Below, one piece after another: positions 1-7,602 of a stretch of 15,358 nucleotides of DNA (positions are counted from its first letter, which is position 1; every line of letters starts with the position of its first letter). The position numbers were made by a program, and so were the translations under genes. Below the pieces are notes generated by a model, which worked only from the letters and a program-made list of their open reading frames with translations, had not been told where the DNA came from and ran no database searches. Source of the stretch: SAR202 cluster bacterium (GTDB lineage Bacteria > Chloroflexota > Dehalococcoidia > Lucifugimonadales > JASMAO01); assembly GCA_030754315.1 (NCBI GenBank), contig JASMAO010000209.1, positions 1 through 15,358 on the forward strand, in the 5' to 3' direction.

Positions 1-908
1 AACGTTGTCCATTAAGTAGTCTAGTGTGATATCCGAATCTGGCATGTTTACATCCAATTTGAATTGGTCTAAATTGTTACTCCAATCGAGAAGATTAAAC
101 CAATAATTCTTATAGTCACGTGCTATAGTCCCTTCCATCACTTCCTTCCTGGCTTTTTTAGTAGTGTCAGCTACATAAATTTCTCTGGCTATCCGCCATT
201 TTGAGCGATCTGGGACCAATTGGCTCTACGCGAGGCTCCCTCAGCATAGGCCTCCCAATGTCCTATTAGGGATGCTGTCGGTACTAAATTGATGCTGATG
301 GGAATCCAACCTTTTTGTCCTGCAAACTTCAATGTCTCAGATTTCGGGGAAACTCCACCCACTGCGATAGGAGGATGAGGATCTTGAAAGGGTTGTACAT
401 GTAGTCTAAGACCTATTTTTTCAACTGGTTTTGGTATGACGTATTTCCATACCCCGTTGCTATATTTTCCCGGGGCAGGGTCTTCCCAAATCTTAAGGAT
501 TGCTTCAACAGATTCTAAGGTAAAAGATCGGCGATCACCTTCTTCAGCATCAAACCCAAATAATTCGTAATCACCAGGTGTTGAACTGGAGCCAATACCC
601 CATAGAAGCCGCCCCCCAGTTTGATGATCTAGCTGTGCGATCCGATGGGCCAACATAGCAGGGTTATGGTTTGGCAGGCATGTAACGCCTGTCCCCAGTT
701 TAATACGAGTAGTTAGGGCGGAAGCTTGTGCGATGAAAAGATCTGGACTCGGGATATTTTCCCACTCAAAGGTAAAATGCTCCCCTATCCATGCCTCAGA
801 ATATCCCAGCCAATCTAATTTCACTATCTGATCTATGTCCTCAACCAGTGTCTTACTCATGTCCGAGCCAGGAGGGTGAAGCGGCATGGTGAAAAAACCC
901 AGATTCAT
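1..908 (-). pseudogene. Luciferase-like flavin-dependent monooxygenase, frameshifted and cut by window edge
   Basis: Bacterial luciferase-like (LLM, F420/FMN-dependent) oxidoreductase family: TIM-barrel enzymes that oxygenate or oxidise small substrates with reduced flavin. The start is ATG at 908 with GGAG about 7 bases upstream. The N-terminus (MNLGFFTMPLHPPG) and internal blocks such as YSEAWIGEHF, KLGTGVTCLPNHNPAMLAHR and LLWGIGSSSTPGDYELFG are characteristic. The uninterrupted frame gives only 239 residues and ends in a stop at 189-191, well short of the usual 330-380. In another frame the protein resumes at once as WRIAREIYVADTTKKARKE and stays open to base 1, so the gene is one LLM protein broken at the T4 run at 199-202 (A4 on the coding strand). 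One extra A would give an uninterrupted reading through QKWRIARE. The C-terminus lies outside the window. It could be a real null allele or a homopolymer error. Family call is firm; substrate unknown. Confidence 0.85.
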
Positions 909-1224
909 TAGCGTCTCCGGTATGATGAATTATAGGCGTTATATTTAGGAGGAGAATATATAACTTACATTCACAAATACTAGATTTCATATGAGGATAA
1001 TATGAAGATATAAAAGGCACTATAACGGTAAGACTTAACTCTGTATCGGGTTTTATGCAATTCAATCGAGCACAGGCCTATCTGACGTTTGATATTGGAA
1101 TTTATAGAACGATTGGACATACTGTTGATAACTACTAGTGACATTGTCTTACCTCGACTATACCTCATGCATTATTCACACAGTGCACGGTTTGTAGTGT
1201 TAGCATTTCATACGTAGTCAGGGA
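909..1224. other. Divergent intergenic region, no gene seen
   Basis: 316 bases between the divergently transcribed monooxygenase (leftward) and molybdenum hydroxylase (rightward), so both promoters should lie here. Short open frames occur on the minus strand but have no family resemblance, no ribosome binding site and low-complexity composition. I see no tRNA, repeat or strong hairpin terminator. No promoter can be assigned with confidence by eye. Confidence 0.5.
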
Positions 1225-3543
1225 ATGCATTTAAGGAAAAAATACCGGATGGAGGCAACCTCAGATAGTCCACATCAATTCAGGGTGTTAGGCACCAGCC
1301 CTATTCGTCCGGATGGTTTAAGTAAGGTGACGGGTCGTGCTTGTTTCGGCGCTGACTTCTTAATGACAGGGACCCTTCACGGTAAGATACTACGAAGCAC
1401 TTATGCCCACGCTAGAATATTGTCTATAGATACCAGCGAGGCCGAGGCTCTCCCTGGGGTAAAAGCCGTGGTAACCGCTGAAGATTTTCCTATCCTTAAC
1501 CAACCCATGGACCTGTCTCAAGCAGGGTCGACTCCCAGAGCAATGGCAGAAAATGACCTTGCACATAAAAAAGTACTATATCGGGGCCACGCAATTGCAG
1601 GTGTGGCAGCCACCAGCATACACATAGCAGAAAAAGCTCTTGAACTTATTAAAGTTGATTTTGATGTACTTGCTCCCGTTCTAGACGTTCGCCAAGCGAT
1701 GGCCGATGATGCACCAATACTTCACGAGAACCTTACTACCATGTTTAGAACTGGAGGTTTCACTCAAGGTGATGACACTGGAATCAAAGGTAACATCGCC
1801 GGACATGTGAAGGTTCTTCATGGAGACATAGTAGAAGGGTTCAAGCATTCAGACGTTATTGTGGAGCGGGAGCTTAGAACCTCGATGGTACATCAAGGAT
1901 ATATTGAGCCTTTTGCTGCTACTGCCTTCTGGTCTCCGGATGATTATTTGAGCATATGGACTAGCACTCAAAACGCCTTCGGTATCCGTAATACCACCTC
2001 AGCAATACTTGGATTACCAGAATCCCGGGTTAAAGTTGTTCCGTTGGAGGTTGGTGGCGGGTTTGGTGGCAAAGGAACGGGTTATCTCGAACCGGTCGCA
2101 GCCCTGTTATCCAAGAAATCTTCGGCCCCAGTTAAAATGGTTATGACCCGCAAGGAGGTGTTCGAAGGAACCGGCCCAACATCAGGAACCTTTATTCGAT
2201 GTAAGATAGGCGCCGACTCCAATGGATATATTAAAGCTGCCGAAATGCATATGGCCTACGAAGCTGGAGCATTCCCTGGTTCTCCAGTCAGTGGTGGAGC
2301 ATTCCCAGCTTTAGGTGCATACAAGATAGACAACATTCTGATAGATGGGTATGACGTTGTGCTCAACAAACCCAAAACCCAATCCTATCGAGCCCCTGGG
2401 CAGCCCCAGTCCACTCACGCAGTTGAAACCGTCATTGATGAATTAGCAGAAAAACTGGACATGGACCCTATGGAATTCCGTTTGAAGAACGCCGTTCGGG
2501 AAGGTGATATGTCACCGACAGGTCTTCCTCATTCCAGATTTGGGTGCGTGGAGGTCGAAACTGCAATGAAAGCACACCCTCATTACAATGCTCCTTTGCA
2601 AGGGCATAATCAGGGCCGAGGTGTTGCTGTTGGATACAGAATGCACGCTGGAGGGAATGGTTCTTCCGCAACTCTGAATGTTAACGACAACGGGACCATT
2701 AGCCTGATAACGGGATCAGCTGACCTGTCAGGCAGCCGAGTTTCTCTCGCAATGCAGGCGGCTGAGGCGCTTGGTATCGACACGGAGGACGTTAATCCTT
2801 CCGTGGCTGATACTGACTCCATAGGTTTCACTTCGGGGTCCTTTGGTAGTCGAATAACCTTTGATACTGGGCGAGCAATTCTGAATGCAGCCGGTATGGT
2901 GGTAGAGCAAATGAAGGAACGCGCTGCCCTGCTATGGGAAGTTCGACCAGAAGACGTGGACTTCACTGACGGGATGTTCACGTGTAGATTAAATACCAAC
3001 GAGCGATTAACCTTTAAAGGCATGGCAGGAGAAATGGCTAATACCGGAGGCGCAATAACGTGTTCGGCATCTGATTTTCAAGGCGGAGTGGGCCCACAAC
3101 TTTCAGGCAATATTGTAGATGTCGAGGTCGATCCAGAAACAGGCAAGGTTGAAATTCTCCGGTACACAACCTTCATGGATGTTGGTCAGGTAGTTCATAA
3201 AAGCAACGTAGAAGGCCAAATGCAAGGTGGGGTTCTTCAGGGGGCAGGATGGGCATTGAATGAGGAATACTTTTACAACGAGGAAGGCGTGATGGTGAAT
3301 TCTAGTCTGCTTGATTATAGAATGCCTACTACTACAGACCTACCAATGATTGATACAGTGATCATTGAGGTACCCAATTCACGCCACCCGTTCGGAATTC
3401 GAGGTGTTGGTGAAACACCCGTTGTTCCGCCACTGGCTGCCATAGCCAATGCTATTTACAATGCCACTGGAGTACGACTAACCAAATTGCCAATGTCCCC
3501 TTCTACGATTGTGGAAGCCTTAAGCCAAAATAGCGATTGTTAA
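1225..3543 (+). CDS. Xanthine dehydrogenase/aldehyde oxidase-family molybdopterin-binding (large) subunit
   Basis: Molybdenum hydroxylase catalytic subunit of the XDH/CoxL/aldehyde oxidase family, 772 residues, the usual length. Such subunits hydroxylate aldehydes, purines or N-heterocycles at a Mo-MCD centre. Visible landmarks are the alpha/beta hammerhead opening (RVLGTSPIRPDGLSKVTGRA, about residues 20-40), the cofactor loop GGGFGGK at 277-283, the active-site loop SYRAPGQ at 387-393 and GVGE at 727-730, whose E730 is the expected catalytic base glutamate. The loop lacks the AYXCSFR signature of form I CO dehydrogenase, so this is not a true CoxL. ATG 1225 has only a poor AGGG just upstream. 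ATG 1249 (residue 9), preceded by AAGGA, is an alternative start. No FAD subunit, 2Fe-2S subunit or cofactor-insertion gene is adjacent, which is unusual because these are normally encoded together. Substrate not determinable. Confidence 0.9.
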   Translation: MHLRKKYRMEATSDSPHQFRVLGTSPIRPDGLSKVTGRACFGADFLMTGTLHGKILRSTYAHARILSIDTSEAEALPGVKAVVTAEDFPILNQPMDLSQAGSTPRAMAENDLAHKKVLYRGHAIAGVAATSIHIAEKALELIKVDFDVLAPVLDVRQAMADDAPILHENLTTMFRTGGFTQGDDTGIKGNIAGHVKVLHGDIVEGFKHSDVIVERELRTSMVHQGYIEPFAATAFWSPDDYLSIWTSTQNAFGIRNTTSAILGLPESRVKVVPLEVGGGFGGKGTGYLEPVAALLSKKSSAPVKMVMTRKEVFEGTGPTSGTFIRCKIGADSNGYIKAAEMHMAYEAGAFPGSPVSGGAFPALGAYKIDNILIDGYDVVLNKPKTQSYRAPGQPQSTHAVETVIDELAEKLDMDPMEFRLKNAVREGDMSPTGLPHSRFGCVEVETAMKAHPHYNAPLQGHNQGRGVAVGYRMHAGGNGSSATLNVNDNGTISLITGSADLSGSRVSLAMQAAEALGIDTEDVNPSVADTDSIGFTSGSFGSRITFDTGRAILNAAGMVVEQMKERAALLWEVRPEDVDFTDGMFTCRLNTNERLTFKGMAGEMANTGGAITCSASDFQGGVGPQLSGNIVDVEVDPETGKVEILRYTTFMDVGQVVHKSNVEGQMQGGVLQGAGWALNEEYFYNEEGVMVNSSLLDYRMPTTTDLPMIDTVIIEVPNSRHPFGIRGVGETPVVPPLAAIANAIYNATGVRLTKLPMSPSTIVEALSQNSDC

Positions 3544-3594
3544 TTTCCAATAAAAATCCTCGTTATGGATTGTGGGTCACTACTCATATCAATA

Positions 3595-3819
3595 TCATAA
3601 TTTGAATTGCTCTGATTTCCCAACAGGGTTCCAGCCAAGAAGGTCAGTGGCAAGAGATGTGTCTCTCCACTTCAACTTGTTATCTGAAATTGCGTCAAAG
3701 GTTTCAAATTTTATTGAAGCCGGAGCACGCAGACATAAGTCTATGATGTCCACACAATCGGCGTGACTTAGGTATTCCGGATAGTGGCGAACCAGTTTTA
3801 GCTTATCCTCTACACAAGC
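3595..3819 (-). pseudogene. C-terminal remnant of an NAD-dependent epimerase/dehydratase
   Basis: The minus strand, read toward a TGA at 3595-3597, is open and encodes a stretch including HYPEYLSHADCVDIIDLCL, FETFDAISDNKLKWRD and LLGWNP. This is the standard tail of extended-SDR sugar/steroid-type epimerases: a 'ysh.DcvdlidlcieAP..ikFdtf.avSdN..rw.D...a..lLGw.P' pattern. No ATG and no N-terminal Rossmann half is present. Resemblance disappears at about 3816-3820, exactly where the short repeats begin, so the gene was severed there. It is a dead tail, convergent with the molybdenum hydroxylase that ends at 3543. This fragment is AT-rich and distinct from the high-GC epimerase at 8666. Confidence 0.6.
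3798..3815 (+). repeat. 18-bp direct repeat, copy 1
   Basis: TTAGCTTATCCTCTACAC occurs here and again perfectly at 11940-11957, 8.1 kb away on the same strand. A perfect 18-mer is very unlikely by chance in 15 kb. This copy sits at the broken edge of the epimerase remnant; the other overlaps the stop codon of the racemase gene. Confidence 0.7.
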
Positions 3820-3840
3820 TGATATCAGGCAGAAAATATT
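3820..3840 (+). repeat. 21-bp direct repeat, copy 1
   Basis: A perfect 21-base direct repeat (core GATATCAGGCAGAAAATATT) with its partner at 4113-4133. The pair brackets a 272-base interval containing the tandem 12-mers and the tRNA fragment. Confidence 0.85.
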
Positions 3841-3863
3841 TGTGGGTCCTTTTGTGGGTCCTT
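3840..3863 (+). repeat. Tandem 12-bp repeat, candidate integrase arm-type sites
   Basis: TTGTGGGTCCTT is repeated twice head to tail (3840-3851 and 3852-3863); a 9-base match TTGTGGGTC also occurs at 3570-3578. Short tandem direct repeats some 130-150 bases inside a tRNA-derived attachment core are what tyrosine-recombinase arm-binding sites look like. The repeats are seen; the role is inferred. Confidence 0.5.
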
Positions 3864-3992
3864 TATGTCTGCGGTTCCCGTAAGTTCAGGGCAGTTCGCA
3901 CAAACCCTAAATACCCTTAAAAGGCTGATTTGTGACCAAGTTCCTGTACGCATAAGTACTGTGACGAACCCTTGAGACCCGACAGCAGTGAG

Positions 3993-4048
3993 CTTAAAAT
4001 CCGCTTCTCGGTAAGAGAGTGGGGGTTCGAGTCCCTTCCTGGGCACCA
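3993..4048 (+). tRNA. 3' half of a tRNA-Leu(UAA), candidate attR core
   Basis: The sequence folds as a leucine tRNA from the anticodon loop onward: loop CTTAAAA with anticodon TAA at 3995-3997, anticodon-stem 3' strand TCCGC, variable arm TCTC-GGTAA-GAGA, T stem-loop GGGGG-TTCGAGT-CCCTT, acceptor strand CCTGGGC, discriminator A and encoded CCA at 4046-4048. Upstream of the anticodon loop the match collapses. The 5' anticodon strand reads GTGAG, which pairs poorly with TCCGC. No D-arm and no 5' acceptor strand GCCCAGG is found in the preceding 150 bases. It therefore cannot be a working tRNA. Similarity that starts in the anticodon loop and runs to the 3' end is the pattern left at the distal end of an element integrated into a tRNA gene. 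The element would lie to the left, with the intact tRNA-Leu beyond the window. Confidence 0.75.
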
Positions 4049-4055
4049 CTTTTTC

Positions 4056-4091
4056 GCACCCCTACCCTGTTGGTTCTGCCGACATTTTGCC
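4056..4091 (+). repeat. Dispersed intergenic repeat, copy A
   Basis: This stretch just 3' of the tRNA fragment resembles 12481-12518. Both show a C-rich CCCTACCC block, then GGTTC, TGC and a shared perfect 12-mer CGACATTTTGCC, with a 3-base and other small indels between them. It may be a degenerate family of intergenic elements. Confidence 0.45.
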
Positions 4092-4112
4092 GGCCAAATT
4101 CCTGACACGGGG

Positions 4113-4133
4113 TGATATCAGGCAGAAAATATT
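4113..4133 (+). repeat. 21-bp direct repeat, copy 2
   Basis: Perfect partner of 3820-3840. Flanking sequences on either side differ between the two copies, so the repeat unit is exactly bounded. Confidence 0.85.
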
Positions 4134-4182
4134 GAGGTCGAGGTTTTAGTTCAACCGTGCCCTCAGCTGAGAAAATAGAGTG

Positions 4183-5379
4183 TCACACTATAACCCCTTT
4201 TTCCTTCAAGTAAGATATATCTTCGCGGCCCATACCAACTATGTTAGTTAGTATTTCCTCTGTGTGCTCCGAATACATTGGGGCTCTCGTGACTTCTACA
4301 GGCGAGCGACTAAGTTTAACCGGGCACCCAATCATTTTATAATCGCCTCTCACATCATCGGTGACATCTACAACCATTTCTCTCGCTATCAAATGCTCGT
4401 TTGTAATAACCTCTTCTGGACTTATTACGGCCCCGCACCATACCCCTGCGGCGGCCATCTCATGAAATACTTCGTATTTAGATTTGGTGGAAGTCCAGGA
4501 GGTGATTATGTCAACAACTTCTTTTGGTCTCTTGTTTCGAGCCTGCTCGTCTATATAACGTTCATCCCCTATCAGGTCCTCCTTACCCATAACGGCTAGT
4601 ACCGTTTCCCACATATATCCTCTCAAGTGAATCATTACATAGTCATCATATCCACCAGGGCTACAGGCAAATGTATGCGGGATATTAGTTTTTCCTAAGA
4701 CAACTCCTCTCACGTTAGGCTCGGAAGTACTAAGGCTTCTGATTAAACGGATTCTCATTAAATTGACTACCCCATCTTGCATAGCCACCTCCACGCGTTG
4801 TCCTTCTCCGTCTTTATCTCTCTGTCTCAGGGCAGCAAGAATACCTATAGCCATGTGGAGGCCAGTACCAGAGTCACCGATACCAGCCGCAGTTCCCATC
4901 GGTGGACCGTCAGGCAAACCATTTGCCGCCATTAATCCTCCCGTGGCTTGTGCCGTATATTCAAAAGCCTTGTAGGAGCTGTATGGACCGTAGTCCCCAT
5001 ATCCTTTGATACTAGCGTAGATTATTCCAGGATTAATTTCCCTTAATCTCTCATAAGCAAATCCCAGTCTATCCATAACACCTGAAGAAAAGTTCTCCAA
5101 AATAATGTCAGCCCATTTGACAAGCTTATCCATTATCTCGGTACCTTCAGGGGATTTGAGATTTAATGTCATGGCACGCTTATTACCGTTAAAGATCGTG
5201 TAATAAACACTGTCAACACCTTTAACGTGAGCCATGTCAACGCGTGTGTTATCTCCACCAGCTGTGTCTTCGAGTTTTATCACATCGGCTCCAAGAAAAC
5301 CCATAATCTGGGCACATGACGGGCCGGCTTGTACTCGACTCATATCGATAATTTTCACGCCTTTTAGTGCTTTATCCAT
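4183..5379 (-). CDS. CaiB/BaiF family III CoA-transferase, formyl-CoA:oxalate-transferase-like
   Basis: 398 residues, normal length for class III CoA-transferases, which move CoA between carboxylic acids through an aspartyl-CoA anhydride. The N-terminal fold is clear (KGVKIIDMSRVQAGPSCAQI, FLGADVIKLEDTAGGD, residues 6-43), as are FNGNKRAMTLNLKSPEG (63-79) and WADIILENFSSGVMDRLG (89-106). The catalytic aspartate falls at D169 in GIGDSGTGLHM, the same number as Asp169 of formyl-CoA transferase. ATG at 5379 is preceded by AGGAG with 6-base spacing. It stands alone: the next minus-strand gene upstream is 260 bases away and there is no oxalyl-CoA decarboxylase or CoA-ester lyase beside it. Substrate is open (formate/oxalate, succinate/acyl or carnitine-type acids are all possible). 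Confidence 0.92.
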   Translation of the reverse strand: MDKALKGVKIIDMSRVQAGPSCAQIMGFLGADVIKLEDTAGGDNTRVDMAHVKGVDSVYYTIFNGNKRAMTLNLKSPEGTEIMDKLVKWADIILENFSSGVMDRLGFAYERLREINPGIIYASIKGYGDYGPYSSYKAFEYTAQATGGLMAANGLPDGPPMGTAAGIGDSGTGLHMAIGILAALRQRDKDGEGQRVEVAMQDGVVNLMRIRLIRSLSTSEPNVRGVVLGKTNIPHTFACSPGGYDDYVMIHLRGYMWETVLAVMGKEDLIGDERYIDEQARNKRPKEVVDIITSWTSTKSKYEVFHEMAAAGVWCGAVISPEEVITNEHLIAREMVVDVTDDVRGDYKMIGCPVKLSRSPVEVTRAPMYSEHTEEILTNIVGMGREDISYLKEKGVIV

Positions 5380-5639
5380 CTTAATCTCCTAACCTGCTGG
5401 CGATAATTTTTCCGTTGATGCACTTAATATTTTTCAGTTATTTTGGATAGGGTGTTGACATATTGTCGACCATAAAATCATTCCTTTTTAAAAAGGTACG
5501 CAGTCACGAGGTTTCCAAAAATTGCCTCCTCCGCTTAAACACTGAAAGGTTTGTTTGTACTCTATATCATCTAAGCATTTAAAAACTGTTTAGCTACATA
5601 AAATCCTCACTCAAACAGGGTTTAGTTCAGGAAACACGC

Positions 5640-6740
5640 TTATGGTAATCTGCCAGATTTAGTTAAATTAGCTAGTAGGTCGTCGTATGCATTACGGTTG
5701 ACTGGCAAAGAGATTCTATTACCGGTGCAACCAGACAAAATGATGGCAGCCACTAATTCCTGTGCCTTAGCACCCTCTTCACCGGTAATCATCGGGTCCC
5801 GATTTTCAATAATGGCTCTACAAAAATCATCTATTGCAGGGGTATGGGTGTTTTTTATCTCCCCTATGACAAACTTTTCTTCATCAACTTCGGGAGAGGC
5901 AAACATTCCTGGCGTATTGTCCATGAAGTCCTGTAATGGAGTTTTCAGGGTGTGTAAGGAAAGATTCCAGTCATCCATGATGATAGCCCCTTGATTTCCA
6001 TATATCTCCATGCGCTGCCTCTGAGGAGCCTGCACAGTATCGCAATGCAAAGTCGCGAGGAAGCCGTCATTGTATTCCAATAATGCACTGGCGTAGTCTT
6101 CTACTTCAATACTGTGTTTTAGGGTTCTTATTTGACCAAAAACAGCGTGAGGAAGACCTAGCAATGAAATGAAAAGATCAATTGCGTGAATCCCCTGATT
6201 GAGTAATGCTCCACCTCCCTCTAATCCCCAGGTTCCTCTCCACGGCAATTGATTGTAATAATCTTGGGTTCTAAACATACCACTGCTAACCGTGGCACGA
6301 TATATTTCCCCGATGCATCCCGAATCTACAAGCTCTTTCATTTTTATAGATTCACTTCTGAATCGATTATTAAACAGAACTGAAAGTTTCAAATTATATT
6401 TTCGGGCAGCAGCGACCATTTCATCTGCCTCAGATGGAGTCACACCAATTGGCTTTTCTACCAGAACATGTTTTCCAGATTCTAAAGACTCTATGGTGAT
6501 TTCTTTGTGGGAAGGATGAGGAGTTGCTATAACAACAGCGTCCACCTCAGAATCGTTTAAAGCGTCAGAAAGGGTAGGATAAGCTTTGACATTGAGTCTT
6601 GCAGCTTGTTCTTTCAATGGACCTTGCTTTCGGGCGTTTAGACCAACCAAGCGGCAAGTAGTTAGTTGACTTATAGCCTCAATATGCCTGTCGCCTATAG
6701 CTCCAGTCGAACCTATTATAGCTAATCCTATTTGTTCCAA
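5640..6740 (-). CDS. Gfo/Idh/MocA-family NAD(P)-dependent oxidoreductase
   Basis: 366 residues, typical for the family, which oxidises or reduces sugars, inositols and related polyols. An N-terminal Rossmann fold is seen (IGLAIIGSTGAIGDRHI, residues 4-20), followed by the invariant EKP at 95-97 (EKPIGVTPSEADEM) and the C-terminal sheet domain with GGGALLNQGIHAIDL at 175-189, which supplies the usual H185/D188 region. The start is TTG at 6740 with AGGAG nine bases before it; no in-frame ATG is better placed. It is co-oriented with the CoA-transferase but 260 bases separate them, so co-transcription is uncertain. No sugar kinase or transporter is nearby to reveal the substrate. Confidence 0.9.
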   Translation of the reverse strand: MEQIGLAIIGSTGAIGDRHIEAISQLTTCRLVGLNARKQGPLKEQAARLNVKAYPTLSDALNDSEVDAVVIATPHPSHKEITIESLESGKHVLVEKPIGVTPSEADEMVAAARKYNLKLSVLFNNRFRSESIKMKELVDSGCIGEIYRATVSSGMFRTQDYYNQLPWRGTWGLEGGGALLNQGIHAIDLFISLLGLPHAVFGQIRTLKHSIEVEDYASALLEYNDGFLATLHCDTVQAPQRQRMEIYGNQGAIIMDDWNLSLHTLKTPLQDFMDNTPGMFASPEVDEEKFVIGEIKNTHTPAIDDFCRAIIENRDPMITGEEGAKAQELVAAIILSGCTGNRISLPVNRNAYDDLLANLTKSGRLP

Positions 6741-6828
6741 TTGAACTTACTCCTTATCAATAAGTGTAAAATCATTACCCTCTTTGCAATAACCATTAAC
6801 CTTTTTATCCGTTAGAGCTTATTTTGAT

Positions 6829-7047
6829 TTATTCTAAAATGACAAAACCGTCAGTAGCTCCAAAACCCCATTTTAGCTCCTTTTTGATATGTGAAGAATT
6901 CCTCAAGATTTTTAAATAGGTGACCCTATTTGGGCAAAGCATGAAACTATCCATGATTTCCCCCATCAGCATTAAGGAATCCGCCAGCACCGCCTTTGTG
7001 GCTGACACCCCTTGAAATGCTTGATTAGGCTTTCTATAGGGATGGTA
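6829..7047 (-). pseudogene. Possible C-terminal remnant of a beta-ketoacyl-ACP synthase/thiolase-fold protein
   Basis: A 72-codon minus-strand frame without a credible start ends at TAA 6829-6831. Its beginning (GVSATKAVLADSLMLMGEIM) can be laid against the 'vsstKsmtGHllGaaG' block of KAS II-type synthases, and its end (KKELKWGFGATDGFVILE) against their 'lsNSFGFGGtNa.lvl' tail. The catalytic His of the GH motif is absent and the intervening segment is shorter than in real synthases. If the reading is right, this is a decayed fragment in the divergent region between the oxidoreductase and the HbpS-like gene. Spacing and order fit, but similarity is weak and coincidence is possible. The remainder of the 391-base gap (6741-6828, 7048-7131) shows nothing else recognisable. 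Confidence 0.35.
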
Positions 7048-7131
7048 TTATTCCAAAAATCACTTTAGAAGAAGTTGTGGACTGTAAACTGGAAAATCTA
7101 TCAGCTTAGTGCGTCAAAATAGGGGGATATC

Positions 7132-7545
7132 ATGCCTACAATTACTTTGCAAGAAGCCGAAACAATAATCGAGGGAGCCAAGATTAAAATACAAGAACTT
7201 GGCGTCAAAATGAGCGTTTCAGTTACCGACGCCAGAGGGGATCTCATTGCCATGATCCGAACGGATGGCGCCTCATGGAGAACGCCAGTTATTTCAAGAG
7301 GAAAAGCAGTTGCGTCAGCTTGTTTTGGTGAACCATCTGGAGAACTCGAAGACAGATCACGATGGCCAGTATTTCAAGCCTTCACTGTTCTTCAAGATGG
7401 GCATTTCATTATGGGTCAGGGTGCAGTTCCAATTTACAAGGGCGGAGAGATAGCTGGTGCAGTAGGAGCTAGCGGCGGTAAGTCGCAAGAAGACGAAGAT
7501 GTTTGTAGAGCTGCCCTTGAACACGCGGAATTGAAGTCATCTTAA
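7132..7545 (+). CDS. HbpS/GlcG-family (DUF336) heme-binding-like protein
   Basis: 137 residues, the full length of the GlcG/HbpS fold. Typical elements are an amphipathic N-terminal helix (LQEAETIIEGAKIKIQELGV), a VSVTDARGDLIAMIRTDGA strand-turn block at about 29-47, then RGKAVASACFGEPSGEL and the glycine-rich GGEIAGAVGASGGKSQEDE near the end. Homologues bind heme or cobalamin, or accompany diol/glycolate catabolism as small accessory proteins; no enzymatic role can be read here. ATG 7132 follows a GGGGGAT purine-rich site about 6 bases upstream. It leads a probable operon with the SDR 57 bases downstream and the truncated decarboxylase-like gene after that. Confidence 0.85.
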   Translation: MPTITLQEAETIIEGAKIKIQELGVKMSVSVTDARGDLIAMIRTDGASWRTPVISRGKAVASACFGEPSGELEDRSRWPVFQAFTVLQDGHFIMGQGAVPIYKGGEIAGAVGASGGKSQEDEDVCRAALEHAELKSS

Positions 7546-7602
7546 CTAAGGTCTAAATATCAGAAAATTTACAATCCTAATTGCACGGATAAGGAGAGTA
7601 GG

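Noticed and set aside
3572..3766. Plus-strand frame of 64 codons after the molybdenum hydroxylase
   Set aside because: The opposite strand encodes a recognisable epimerase C-terminus; the plus-strand reading has no family likeness or ribosome binding site.
3825..4049. Minus-strand frame beginning near the tRNA fragment (GLEPPLS-like translation)
   Set aside because: The GLEPP/GRDSNPH-type text is a well-known artefact of translating a tRNA 3' half on the opposite strand.
5454..5496. Inverted repeats GTTGACA-TAT-TGTCGAC and CCTTTTTAAAAAGG upstream of the CoA-transferase
   Set aside because: Short and, in the first case, imperfect; the AT-rich palindrome is likely by chance. Possible operator or terminator, not supportable alone.
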